In this document: in pieces, positions 9,882-19,418 of the stretch
How the letters are laid out: each line of letters begins with the position of its first letter
How positions within the stretch are numbered: position 1 is the first letter of the stretch
Source of the DNA: Nothophaeocryptopus gaeumannii
Taxonomy: Eukaryota; Ascomycota; Dothideomycetes; Mycosphaerellales; Mycosphaerellaceae
Length of the DNA: 64,000 nucleotides
Direction of reading: 5' to 3'
Assembly: GCA_031771865.1 (NCBI GenBank)
Contig: JASISA010000041.1
Coordinates: 1,860,001 to 1,924,000, forward strand
Made by a program: the position numbers and the translations under genes
The notes under the pieces: generated by a model
Told to the model about the DNA's origin: nothing
Databases searched by the model: none
What the model saw: the letters and a program-made list of their open reading frames with translations, nothing else

Positions 9882-11017
9882 ATGGACATAAAGTTCCTCA
9901 TTCACAGAGCAGACGTAGTTGACAGCCACGGTGATGGCACACTACCTGAACAGCGCCGCGAGGAAGATGCTCCAGCTTTGTTCCTCACTCTTCCGCGTGA
10001 GCTCAGAGACCGCATCTACGGCTACGCCATGCCCTGGGGTACGTCCCTTTCCCCTACCTCCTGCTCATAGTTTTGAAGCAGCTGGCGAGGCGACACTGAT
10101 GTTGTGCAGCCAATATACACATTCAGTACGAACCGGATACCTGGCTGGGCGGCAAAATGAGCGACCTCGGTCTGGCCAAGAGGATGTTCGTGATGGGCAG
10201 AGGCTTCACCTGCAAACCTTGCGTGTCTGAGGATATCCTAGATGATCATGAAGCAGCCAAAGAATGGTTCAAACATCCCATGGCTGGCAATCCCTAGGAA
10301 ATCCGAGCCCGACACGAACTCTGTGTACACGGACAATCTCTTAAGGATGAGTCGCCCGTGAAGGAAGTGCGAACCTGGCCGTTCGCATTGCTATTTGTCT
10401 GCCGACAGATCTTTCAGGAGCTACGTAATGATCTGTACGGCGGGAAAGCTATTTCGTTTGCTGATCCAGGCGCCTTGCATGCGTTCGCGACGAAGATGTC
10501 GCCTCAATCAGTGGCTCGCATCCGCGACCTACGACTGGCATTGAACATGGGACTATTAGAGAACGATCTTTTCCACAACGAGCCAGAGAGCTCGCTTGCA
10601 GTCTGCCCTGCCTTTTTAGGAGTTCGAGAACTGCACGCCTGCCTGATACCGCGTCACATCCATGACACTCGCCACATTAGCAGTGCGGCCAAGACCAATT
10701 GGAAAGCTTTACATTGGGCGCGCGGCCTGCTCAATTTTGCTTGCCTCCCACTCGAGCATGTTAGTACTGTCCTGGTTACGACGGATGCTCTACGATCCAA
10801 GAGGCTGCGTAAGATTAGAACGCAAATGGGCATGGAAGACCATCTGCGAAAGTGGGCGAGCGTAATCTGGAACGAATTGTTGGCACAATGGAACCGGTCG
10901 AAGGTCTTGGAATTCCTACGCACACATCAGGAAGAGGAGTCGGCGTACCACAATAGCTTCTGTCGTGGTCATTCGCACTTCAAGCCTCTAACAGCTCCTG
11001 AACAGTGGATACCTTGA
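9882..11017 (+). CDS. F-box/2EXR-like fungal protein with an in-frame TAG or a 75-nt cryptic intron
   Basis: Exon 1 is 9882-10038, encoding the hallmark LPRELRDRIYGYAMPW of fungal F-box-like/2EXR proteins; a 71-nt intron (10039-10109, GTACGT donor, CACTGAT branch, GTGCAG acceptor) follows. Exon 2 is open from 10110 to 11017 in one frame except for TAG at 10295-10297; directly after it the same frame continues as EIRARHELCVHGQSL and then WPFALLFVCRQIFQELRNDLYG, a typical 2EXR-family sequence. Either the gene carries a nonsense mutation, or 10223-10297 (GTGTCT...CCCTAG, 75 nt, phase 0) is a weak intron whose removal gives a 329-aa protein. These proteins form large, fast-changing families in fungi; substrates are unknown. 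Confidence 0.6.
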
Positions 11018-11307
11018 GTCGCCCGGAAGACAGGGTGGAGGTTAGAGATATGGAAGTCTCTCGCGGAAGCCACTTGCTCGCCATTAGCATGCGCAGAATA
11101 AGTTGCGATGGACTCGCTGCGTACCTATGAGGCTTTGTTGTTCAGGACGTCCCTTCGTCCATTGCTGCCTGAATTGCTCGTGAACCTTACCAGACGCGAG
11201 ACGCGTCTCCCGCGTTCCCATAGCAAGTGGAAATCTCGACCACCCACATCTGCCTAAGATTGGGCCGACAGCGACTTCATCCATCTTGCAACTATCATAT
11301 CGTTAAT

Positions 11308-12179
11308 ATGGCATACATGTCCAAGAACACAGCTCCTTTGCCATTCAGCTCGTTCCGCTGCGAAGTGAATCCCGTCAGCGAGCATGATGACCTTGACGAT
11401 GACCTTGACGACGACCTTGACGACGAGGACAGCTGTCTCGTCCACTTCCACGGCAATATCATCGCTTCCTCCAACGGAGAAGGGGAGTCGAAGAACAACG
11501 ATGAGACTGAGATCGGCTACATCACTCGGACTCTCGCTGAGATCGCCCAGAGTATCGACGAAGGCCGGCTTGACGTCTAGCGATCAATCTTTCGTTCAAA
11601 CGCAAGCTCAATTCACTTACTGACCATGTGCAGGGAGGACTGCAATTGACACAGCCAGGGATTAGCCGACATGTACATCCAGCTCTTCGGTGGCCCATCT
11701 CGGGATCGAGAGCTTATAGACTGGGACACTATGGAGGCTACCGTCGGCGACATCTTTTATGTGGACAAGATGTTCTTGAAGCAAGAGTATCGGGAATACG
11801 AAATTGATTTACTTGCTGTCCACGAGGTGATCAGGTTTGCCGGCGATCATGGCTGGGGAACCTCGCCCTTCATCCGGGGACCTTGCATGAAGAAGTACAC
11901 AGGGACGAGTATGGCAATGTCAATGCTTCTGAGAGTTTAGCTTCGTATTCTAGACTGATTGGATTCAATCAGTATGGTGCAGCAAGACTTCGAGGTCTTG
12001 GGATACGACTTATTCGTCTATTTGTTCGGGAGGAGCGGGCTCGCATTCAGGATATCGTTCCGCATCTTTTTGCCAAAACAGTGAATGTCATGCTCAATGC
12101 TATGGGTCTGCGGTTGGAACCTCTGCCAAAACTTTTCGTGATCCTATTCGACTTCGTATCAGTTTGTCGGTGTGCATAG
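11308..12179 (+). pseudogene. GNAT-like fungal protein gene with a one-base frameshift
   Basis: Exon 1 (11308-11574) encodes MAYMSKNTAPLPF and a DDLDDDLDDDLDDED acidic repeat; an 84-nt intron (11575-11658) with a weak GTCTAG donor leads into exon 2, reading GLADMYIQLFGG and then IFYVDKMFLKQEYREYEIDLLAVHEVIRF, which resembles the acetyltransferase-like fold of a common fungal uncharacterised family (usual pattern: YIDRIWL..E.RG.GIGL.A). At about 11880 the frame breaks: the family-like continuation LHEEVHRDEYGNVNASESLA then SYSRLIGFNQYGAARL is read one base off, as if one T had been lost in ACCTTGCATG. The glycine-rich RGxGxG of active GNATs is replaced by REYEID. Probably a decaying gene, unless the shift is an assembly error. 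Confidence 0.5.
11386..11430 (+). repeat. 12-bp tandem repeat (GATGACCTTGAC) within coding sequence
   Basis: About three and a half copies of a 12-base unit encode the DDLD acidic repeat of the GNAT-like gene. Copies differ at one silent base (GAT/GAC). Confidence 0.85.
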
Positions 12180-12260
12180 ACAGCCAGACTCATCATCTCA
12201 CTGTTCCTGAGATCACAACCATTCTCAATGGCAGTCTCAAGCTTCACAACCGATGACAGC

Positions 12261-13227
12261 CTATTGGCTCCCGAGTGTCCGCCCAAGCTCCTCGCCTCGA
12301 TCGGTAGCCGCCTTCACAGCCTTGTCGACAATGCCAGCGAAGCCTGACGACTCGAAGCTTTCAAGTGCAGCTTGTGTGGTACCATTGGGACTGGTGACGT
12401 TCTTCCGAAGCTGCGATGGTGGCTCTGAAGCCTCAACGAGCATCTTGCCGGCGCCGAAACATGTCTGCTTCGCTAACCGCGTTGCTTGTTCCTCGGATAG
12501 ACCCAGCTTAGTAGCGCTGGAGATCAGATGCTCGACCATGGCGAAGCTGGGAAGATGTTAGCGATGTGCGTAGACAGCCAAAACGATGTAAGAACGTACA
12601 AGTACGCAGGTCCAGATCCAGACAATCCAGTAACAACATCTAATAGCTCCTCCTTATCCACCCACTCCGTAGCGCGGCTCACACTTTGCAAAAGAGCAGT
12701 GACCTGCTTCTTCTGCTCCGCAGAGACATCCGCTCCAGCATACAACCCACTTGCACCCTCTCCAAGCAGTGCAGGTGTATTAGGCATAACCCTCACAATC
12801 GCCGGTGCCTTTCCATCCTTGCTGCACCATTCTCGCAAGCTCGCACTCGTAATACCAGCAGCGATGGATACAATCAAAGGTGAAGAGCTCCCAGAGAATC
12901 CATATGCGAGTTCCTGGCATACTGTCTTGGCGACTTGTGGCTTGATGGCGAGGATGATGATGTTGGCGGAGGAAGAGGCCTCGACGTTGTTGGTTGTGGT
13001 CTTGACGCCTAAGTCGGCCATCTTTTGTCTGTTAACTTCCCATGGCTCAGAGACTGTGATTTGGTTCTTGGGGAAGCTTTTGGCAACGAGGCCGGAGATG
13101 ATGGCTGCGGCCATATTGCCGCCTCCTGGTTTTCGTTAGCAACTTATGCGGAGACATTGTTGTGCGTATTGGCGAGGTTGGATTGCGTACCGATGAAGGA
13201 GATCTTCTGCGATTGTAGATCCGCCAT
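12261..13227 (-). CDS. Pyrroline-5-carboxylate reductase
   Basis: Catalyses the last step of proline synthesis: NAD(P)H reduction of 1-pyrroline-5-carboxylate. Three exons, 13227-13191, 13125-12600 and 12546-12261, give 282 aa, the normal length. Intron 1 has a GTACGC donor and GCTAAC branch site; intron 2 has GTACGT and GCTAAC. The first splice builds the Rossmann glycine motif FIGGGNMAAA, and the second rebuilds the family signature GSGPAYFFAMVE, which confirms both junctions. Also visible are IILAIKPQ, RVMPNTPALLGEG (substrate site) and the C-terminal dimer helix segment VTSPNGTTQAALESFE. It is divergently transcribed from the PHF5A/Rds3 gene with 333 bp between the start codons. Confidence 0.96.
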
Positions 13228-13560
13228 GTCGAGAATGGTATTCAAAAAGCGAAAAGATCAAAAATGTAAAGCTTTTGAATATCTTCTGTACGCTGATATT
13301 TTCTTGGGCCAATGTTGAAGGGTCAAGCTGTGCTGTCGTTGAACAAGGTTTCGCCTATCGTCGGCTCACAGGCCCGGAACTTTTGTCAGCCTCAGGCACG
13401 CCACATCACGAAGCTTGGACTTCGAGTAGTTCCTCACATGCTCCATCTTGACCACCTCTATCGCACACAAACACCTCTCGACCACCCGAAACCCTTTTAG
13501 AGCCACCATAAAATTTCAACTCGCCGATTTCAGTACAGTGCATAGCAGAACACCGCCAAC
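13228..13560. promoter_or_regulatory. Bidirectional intergenic promoter (P5C reductase / PHF5A)
   Basis: The 333 bp between divergent start codons must hold both promoters. I see no TATA box of note; the PHF5A-proximal half is pyrimidine rich, as expected for a housekeeping fungal leader. Confidence 0.5.
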
Positions 13561-13946
13561 ATGTCTCGCCATCACCCGTAAGTCTCCTCTCAAACCCACC
13601 TCTTCCACAAGACCACCTACTAATACTCCCATCCAGCGATCTCGTCATGTGCCGCAAAACAGCGGGCATCTCCATCGGCCGACTCTGCGACAAATGCGAC
13701 GGCAAATGCCCCGTATGCGACTCCTACGTGCGGCCCACCACCCTCGTGCGAATCTGCGACGAATGCGCCTTCGGCAACTACCAGAACAAATGCGTCGTGT
13801 GTGGTGGCGAAGGAATCTCAGATGCTTTCTACTGCTTTGAGTGTACGAGGCTGGAGAAGGATCGCGATGGGTGTCCGAAAATCATAAATCTGGGAAGTTC
13901 GAGGACGGATCTGTTCTATCAGAAGAAGAATTTCAGGAATCATTGA
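13561..13946 (+). CDS. RDS3: Splicing factor PHF5A/Rds3 (SF3b complex subunit)
   Basis: Small zinc-binding SF3b14b/PHF5A family protein of the U2 snRNP SF3b complex, needed for branch-site recognition. Exon 1 (13561-13577) encodes MSRHHP; a 59-nt intron (13578-13636) with GTAAGT donor and CTACTAAT branch follows; exon 2 ends at 13946. The product is 108 aa, matching the family (107-110). CxxC pairs forming the knotted zinc fingers are in MCRKTAG, LCDKCDGKCPVCDSYV, RICDECAF, KCVVCGG and YCFECTRLE. The order and spacing are those of the conserved family. The very short first exon ending within the proline codon is a plausible conserved fungal gene structure. Confidence 0.97.
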
Positions 13947-14300
13947 GATGGAAGGGGGAAAGAGTCACGGATTGTTGCTTGAAGCATGGGATGCTGCTAT
14001 ACTGGAGATGAATTATACCAGCCAAGACATGCGCACGCGATGGAATCGCTCTAAGGGCGGCATCACGGGGAAGACCACGGGCTGCGTGCACTGGTTTTCT
14101 GCGTCACAGGACATCCCATTGAAGGGCCGGTAGCCTTGCGGCTCGCCAAATGAACAGAGCAGAAGACTCTCGTACGGCGTGCTATCGCAGCGTGGTCTCG
14201 CGGAGCAAAAGGCGCAACGTGGGCCCTGGCCAGACCCGTGGTGAAAAGATGATGATGAGATACCCAGAAAATACGATGACTTGGTATGGCTATCGCTGTC
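13947..14300. other. Intergenic (3' ends)
   Basis: Convergent 3' regions of the PHF5A gene and the minus-strand unknown gene; I see no further feature. Confidence 0.3.
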
Positions 14301-15068
14301 TCAATTACACTGTGTTGCACTCATACTTATACCTTTACAGCCTATCTTGGCGTACTTTCCAAGCATGTTCGCTTCCGCCCAGGCGGTTCTCCGAACAACA
14401 AACACGACATCCGCAAAGAATCGTTCTACCCGGTTGATGAGGTGCGTATCGCCGATATGTTCTGACATGCCTCGTGCTCCTTTTGAATTGTCAGTTCGCT
14501 TGTCTTCCATCAGTAATACGGCTTTCTCCGCATGTGACCTACTTGAAGCATGCGCCTTCAACATCCACCCAACATCCTCCCGAAAAATCGTATACGGCAT
14601 CTCAACCTGCTGCAGACCCAGTCTTTTCGCTACATCTCCCACCCATTGATACCACCCCGTATGTTCATTCCCATCAAAAGGTCTGCTGGCATGATAGACT
14701 CGGACTTTGGCGCCTTTTCCCATGGAGAGCATGATAGCTTCTTGCGGCAACGGTGTTTCTTCACAGTCCTGCGCTACGAAGAGGATCTGTGTATCGCCTT
14801 GTAGAGATTTGCTGATTATTCTCGTCGATTCATTGTTCTTGTACGCGAGATCTGGGATGATTGTTTGCAGGGCTTTGTGGAGTTGTTGGGTTTGGTGTGG
14901 CAGGATTCGGTAGGCTGCAATAGAAGGTGATGTGTATGATTCGAAAGTTGTGAGAGATGAGCGATGGCTAGCTGCTCTATCTGCGAAGAGCGGTGGAGGT
15001 ATTGGCGAATACATTTTGGCGTGCTGTTTTCGTCGTCTGGGAAAGAAGCAACAGAACAGACCTAACAT
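14301..15068 (-). CDS. Uncharacterised protein with Cys-rich hydrophobic N-terminus
   Basis: Intronless frame of 255 aa; I do not recognise the family. It begins MLGLFCCFFPRRRKQ, a short hydrophobic, double-cysteine segment followed by basic residues, suggesting S-palmitoylation and membrane association rather than a signal peptide. The rest is soluble-looking with mixed composition, for example DTQILFVAQDCEETPLPQEA and GWYQWVGDVAKRLGLQQVEM, and an even codon pattern through the whole length, which argues that it is coding. It lies between a housekeeping gene and a region of degraded genes. Confidence 0.55.
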   Translation of the reverse strand: MLGLFCCFFPRRRKQHAKMYSPIPPPLFADRAASHRSSLTTFESYTSPSIAAYRILPHQTQQLHKALQTIIPDLAYKNNESTRIISKSLQGDTQILFVAQDCEETPLPQEAIMLSMGKGAKVRVYHASRPFDGNEHTGWYQWVGDVAKRLGLQQVEMPYTIFREDVGWMLKAHASSRSHAEKAVLLMEDKRTDNSKGARGMSEHIGDTHLINRVERFFADVVFVVRRTAWAEANMLGKYAKIGCKGISMSATQCN

Positions 15069-15551
15069 GGCTGCACGAGCTTGACATTTGAAGGTTTCTT
15101 TGTGGATGGCTGGCGACGTTGGAATTCAATTTTCTTGACAGTTGCACTTGCAACTGTATAAGTTGTCAAGGTCGTGGTCTCGGACGGTGTTGCTATGCGA
15201 ATGTCTGGGTGTTGTGAAACCTGCGGATGAGGTAAACTTTCGCAACGGTTGATGTCTTGGACCTCACGGCATCAGCTTCAAGGTATGAGAGGACACCAAA
15301 TGTATTCGTTCTGGAGTAGCCAAAGCGTACTAGCATGTTAAATCAAAAGCACTAACTTGAGCGTCGCAAGATGATCGTGTCGCGCACTAAAGCTTGCGTC
15401 GCTGGATCTTTCACGCCAATAGACAGACGAAGCTGCACGCCGCATTCATCTCAGTTGACTCAGATGGAACAGAGACTCCCAAGATCATCTCATCTCTTGG
15501 TCGCTTCTGCTTGCCTTCTGCTATCTGTCTGGCCGCCAGGACTGAAGCGTT
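15069..15551. other. Intergenic
   Basis: I see no gene. The stretch probably includes the leader of the minus-strand unknown gene. Confidence 0.3.
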
Positions 15552-16449
15552 CTAAGCTCCGAATATCGTCCGTTCTGGATATGAGCGAGGCGGCTTCTTC
15601 GGAATGTGCTTGCGCTCACGCCAAGGCGTAGGCGCTTGGAGCACGCATATGAAAACTAATATAAAGTCAGTGGATTCACGAAGAAGAGTGATGCGACTGG
15701 CCATCTCAGGCATAGGTGCCGCATTCTCTTCAAACTTCTTCCATTTCCCGAAGTCCATGGTGCCATCCTTGCCGCCGATTTTGGCCAACGTTTCGAGCAA
15801 TAGGGATTTGTGATGGCGCCTTTGACATCTGGTCTCATCAACACCTCGACGGGAGTTCTCGACTTCAGTTTCCAATAGCCGGTAAGATGGCCTTGACTGT
15901 CTTGGGAGCGTGCTCTGGGGTTGGGGTCCACATCTGAGAGACCTCTAGACCGCTTTCGTTCGTTGCGTGCACAAAGGCTTCGATATTAGCGCAAATAGTC
16001 TCGACATCGTTTTCATGCTTCACATCAATCACCAACTTCGTATGCTTCATATGCTTCAGGGGTGCCCAAGAGTCGACTCTGCCAAGAAACATTCCAGACA
16101 AATGTCGGTTGTATTTGCCAACAATCTTGATGAGGAAGCTTCAGTTGTCGTACAGGATCGGAAGCGCTTCGTTGTAGATGATCTTGCGAGCTCGGAGGAT
16201 TGCTACATCGTTCTGTGGGTGCTCAGGCTCATCGACGCCTGCATCTGGGCTATGTGACGCTGGGAGGCGGCGACTGGATGATTCGAAGATGATGCCGTTG
16301 CGGTCGTAGATTTGAATATTGTCGCAGTACGAGCTGACGCGGGCGAAGAGGTGTGCGAGCTCGTCTACGTCGAATTGGAGACGAGAAAAGGGAGAAGAGA
16401 CCTGATCATCGCCAGAAAATGTAGTTGAGGTCAAGAGGGCGTTTAGCAA
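15552..16449 (-). pseudogene. Relic of a fungal F-box/2EXR-like gene with in-frame stop and frame changes
   Basis: Read on the minus strand from 16449, the frame encodes a domain ending ARKIIYNEALPILYDN, the characteristic 2EXR/F-box-associated motif, then TGA at 16143-16141, after which the same frame goes on as SFLIKIVGKYNRHLSGMFLG, then KHTKLVIDVKHENDVETICANIE up to a stop near 15865. Family-like sequence then continues in other frames: SRTPVEVLMRPDVKGAI (frame of 15931-15656) and next LLLETLAKIGGKDGTMDFGK (frame of 15875-15552). One stop and at least two frame changes cannot be fixed with plausible introns, so I call it a pseudogene. The family assignment is tentative. Confidence 0.55.
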
Positions 16450-16628
16450 ACAGTTTGGGACTTGCTTCTATCGTGGAACTGCAACTGCCACATTAATCGG
16501 GAAAACATTAAGGAGTCTGGACCGGCCAGGCGCCACGTCCTTCCAACACCTCGGTTCTCGTGCCTTCATACCATCTATATTTCGTGCTTCCGTCATCGTC
16601 CATTCAAGGCCACAGTGTATCCCGCGTA

Positions 16629-17084
16629 TCAAGCAAACCCTACAGTCCGAGCATTCTTGGCGTGAGGATGCTGTCCGGCAGTCGACCCTTCACCCAAACC
16701 GAACCTCAGTGTGCGAATAGATAGCACTGCTTGGTCCAGAGTCTTGCCCACGACATACTCCATAAAGATTACTCCACAGCCGTCCCCCTGAACATTGGCA
16801 TCATATACATCAGGTACTGGCAGTGATATCTTATCGGCCAGTAATTGCATTGCAGCTGCTTCGGCGATGCGGTGTGCATCGGCGACCTTGGCGACCGTGC
16901 TTGCGTTAACTTGATACGCGACTGAGCCTGGTCGAAGTAGCTTGCATCGCTTGAGAGAGTGCTGCTCAATCCGGATTCTGATCCCGTCGTATCGACTTGA
17001 ATATCCAATCCCATCGCCGGGCTTTGCGTCTTTCAGGGCGACGTCGTGGAGGTTCTCTTGGGTTCTGAACAGTCGCTTGATCAT
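16629..17084 (-). pseudogene. Truncated aminoglycoside-phosphotransferase (APH)-like kinase
   Basis: The 151-aa frame carries the N-lobe pattern of APH/choline-kinase-like proteins: AEAAAMQLLADKISLPVPDVY followed by CGVIFMEYVVGKTLDQA. In full-length fungal relatives the lobe is followed by a large C-lobe with a catalytic HGD.....N motif; here the similarity ends right after TLDQA, and the rest (VLSIRTLRFGLGEG...) looks unrelated and stops at 16629. No C-lobe is seen downstream on this strand. It is most likely a broken gene, although a downstream exon I failed to see cannot be excluded. Confidence 0.5.
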
Positions 17085-17819
17085 CCTTGCATTATCAGAC
17101 GGTGCGACTTTGGAGTGATGTCGCGCCTGTACTTTGCATTGTATCAGTTGTGTTATACCTACAAAATGAGGCGCGTCTCATGACGGTACGAGCTTCATGT
17201 GCAATGCTGTTAAATTTTGACATGATTCTATTTCTGACGTTAGGCAGATGTGACTTCGCCCTTCAAACCTTCATGGCCGGAGATGAACAGTTCGCACGCA
17301 TTTTGAGAACTGCACGGGCATCCATGCCATTGATAGCTATAACGAGCATTTCATATCGTGTCGCTCAATGGAATTGAAGTCGCAAGGTGCTGTGGCCGCG
17401 TCGGAGGTAAAGGACGAGTCCTGGACTCTGGATTTAACTGTGGCGTCTGGGGAAGACGTCAGAGTCTCACAAGAGCGCGGTCGCAGATCTTCTCTTCGAA
17501 ATTCAGCACTGAAAGTGCATGAGATCAATCTGCGAAAGGCCAGAAGCAGAAGGTGATGTCGGCACAAAGGAGCAGTGTGAATAGCGTGCTGTACAAAAGA
17601 AGTTAAGAACCCCTTGAACCAATGAGCACGTCCCCACCAAGCCTTGTCATTCCCAGGTATTACAGCCGGCATGACGCGAAAAATTCGAATCATCCTCTCC
17701 ACACCGACAACACGCCCCATTGAAGAGCACTCTTACGCCTCGACACTCCAGTTTCTCTACTCTCTACCATCGCACTCTCTCACTCCTCCCACACTGGCTG
17801 ACACGTGCTGATCGCCTTC
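17085..17819. other. Intergenic; promoter side of CPA1
   Basis: No gene supported. A 127-aa minus frame (17337-17720) has no family features. The last 150 bases are CT-rich, fitting the CPA1 transcription start region. Confidence 0.35.
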
Positions 17820-17995
17820 ATGGTTTTCGTGTCATTAACAACCTCTCAGGGTGAGTATGACGCTTCTCCACCGCTTCTCCGGACGGTAGTATACCGCGAG
17901 ATAACCACTGTTGGGAAGGCATCGATGGTACCAAGAGGCTAACAGTCATGGCAGACTACATCAGTGACCACTTGTGGAAGGCATCTGTGTGCTAA
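17820..17995 (+). promoter_or_regulatory. Arginine attenuator peptide (AAP) uORF, split by a 104-nt intron
   Basis: The CPA1 leader holds an upstream frame: exon 17820-17850 and exon 17955-17995, joined by intron 17851-17954 (GTGAGT donor, GGCTAAC branch, CAG acceptor). The join codes for a 23-residue peptide ending TSQDYISDHLWKASVC, then TAA. This matches the AAP of Neurospora arg-2 and yeast CPA1, whose core is TSQDYLSDHLWRALNA; the aspartate essential for arginine-dependent stalling and the DHLW core are kept. In the family, arginine stalls the ribosome at the uORF stop and shuts off CPA1 translation and mRNA stability. The uORF stop is 37 bases before the CPA1 start. If the intron is retained, an ATG at 17948 still gives MADYISDHLWKASVC. 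Confidence 0.9.
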
Positions 17996-18032
17996 AGAAA
18001 CACGCAAACGCTCCGGTATAACAACGTCCACC

Positions 18033-19418
18033 ATGGCTACCGCTATCTTGTCTCGAACCTTTAAACCTGCTGGCCTTCCTAAGGCCAGCTTCATCAAAGC
18101 CTTCACGCCTGTCACCAAAGTCAGGTACAATGCCACAGTGGCACCAGGCCCCCCACGAGTACCGACTCCTCGAATTTCCACTCGCTCCACCAAGCCTTCG
18201 TACGAGCGTGCCACCTTCACCATCAGGGATGGTCCAATTTTCCATGGAAAGAGCTTCGGTGCTAGGACTAATATCAGCGGCGAGGCAGTCTTTACTACCT
18301 CCCTCGTAGGATATCCGGAGTCCATGACTGACCCGTCATACCGCGGTCAGATTCTGGTCTTCACCCAGCCGCTCATCGGAAACTACGGTGTGCCCGGCAA
18401 TGCCCGGGACGAGTTCGGCTTGCTCAAGTATTTTGAAAGCCCGAATATCCAGGCATGCGGTATCGTCGTTGCAGACGCTGCCTTTCAGTACTCTCACTGG
18501 ACTGCAGTGGAGAGCTTGGCAGAATGGTGCGCTCGGGAGGGAGTCCCAGCTATCACTGGCGTCGACACCCGCGCCATTGTTACTTACCTGCGTGAGCAAG
18601 GCTCCTCTCTTGGCAAAATTACCGTGGGAGAGGAGTACGATGCGGACGAGGACGAGGCCTTTGACGACCCAGCTGCCATTAATTTGGTCAAGAGGGTCTC
18701 TACCAAGGCACCATTCCACGTGCCATCTCCAAACGGCAATGCTCATGTCGCTCTCATCGACTGCGGTGTCAAGGAGAACATCATTCGATCAATCGTCAGC
18801 CGCGGTGCTAGTGTCACCTGCTTGCCATACGACTACCCCATCCACAAGTCTGCTCACCACTTCGACGGAGTCTTCATCTCCAACGGACCTGGTGACCCAA
18901 CTCACTGCCGTGTCACATCCGACAACCTCCGCAAGTTGATGGCCAACAGCAACATCCCAATTATGGGCATTTGTCTCGGCCACCAGCTGCTTGCGATCGC
19001 CGCCGGTGCCGGCACCACCAAGATGAAGTATGGCAACCGTGCTCACAACATCCCGGCCCTGGACTTGAGCACCGGCAAGTGCCACATCACCAGCCAGAAC
19101 CACGGATACGCCGTCGACCCGGCTACTCTGCCAGAGGACTTCAAGGAGTACTTCACCAACCTCAACGATGGCTCTAACGAGGGCATGATTCACAAGACGC
19201 GACCAATCTTCTCTACGCAATTCCATCCGGAGGCAAAGGGTGGCCCATTGGACAGCAGCTACCTATTTGATGCTTACCTGCAGAGCGTGAAGCAGTTCAA
19301 GGCTCAACGGGATGTACTGAAGGGTAGCAAGGACAACCGACCAAGCCCATTGCTCGTTGACTTGCTCTCAAAGGAGCGTGTCGGTGTTGCTCCAGGTATG
19401 GATGCTGGCTACGCCTGA
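18033..19418 (+). CDS. CPA1: Carbamoyl-phosphate synthase, arginine-specific small (glutaminase) subunit
   Basis: The glutamine amidotransferase subunit of the mitochondrial arginine-specific carbamoyl-phosphate synthase; it feeds ammonia to the large subunit. Single exon, 461 aa from the ATG at 18033, which has a perfect CCACCATGG context. The N-terminal 30-60 residues are basic and hydroxylated (mitochondrial presequence). The CPSase_sm domain begins TFTIRDGPIFHGKSFGA with GEAVFTTSLVGYPESMTDPS; the class I amidotransferase domain has the catalytic triad: Cys314 in GICLGHQ, His398 and Glu400 in FHPEA. ISNGPGDP is also present. Translation is expected to be arginine-regulated through the AAP uORF immediately upstream. 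Confidence 0.98.
   Translation: MATAILSRTFKPAGLPKASFIKAFTPVTKVRYNATVAPGPPRVPTPRISTRSTKPSYERATFTIRDGPIFHGKSFGARTNISGEAVFTTSLVGYPESMTDPSYRGQILVFTQPLIGNYGVPGNARDEFGLLKYFESPNIQACGIVVADAAFQYSHWTAVESLAEWCAREGVPAITGVDTRAIVTYLREQGSSLGKITVGEEYDADEDEAFDDPAAINLVKRVSTKAPFHVPSPNGNAHVALIDCGVKENIIRSIVSRGASVTCLPYDYPIHKSAHHFDGVFISNGPGDPTHCRVTSDNLRKLMANSNIPIMGICLGHQLLAIAAGAGTTKMKYGNRAHNIPALDLSTGKCHITSQNHGYAVDPATLPEDFKEYFTNLNDGSNEGMIHKTRPIFSTQFHPEAKGGPLDSSYLFDAYLQSVKQFKAQRDVLKGSKDNRPSPLLVDLLSKERVGVAPGMDAGYA

Noticed and set aside
17337..17720. 127-codon minus-strand open frame before CPA1
   Set aside because: No family features; coincides with the CPA1 promoter region.
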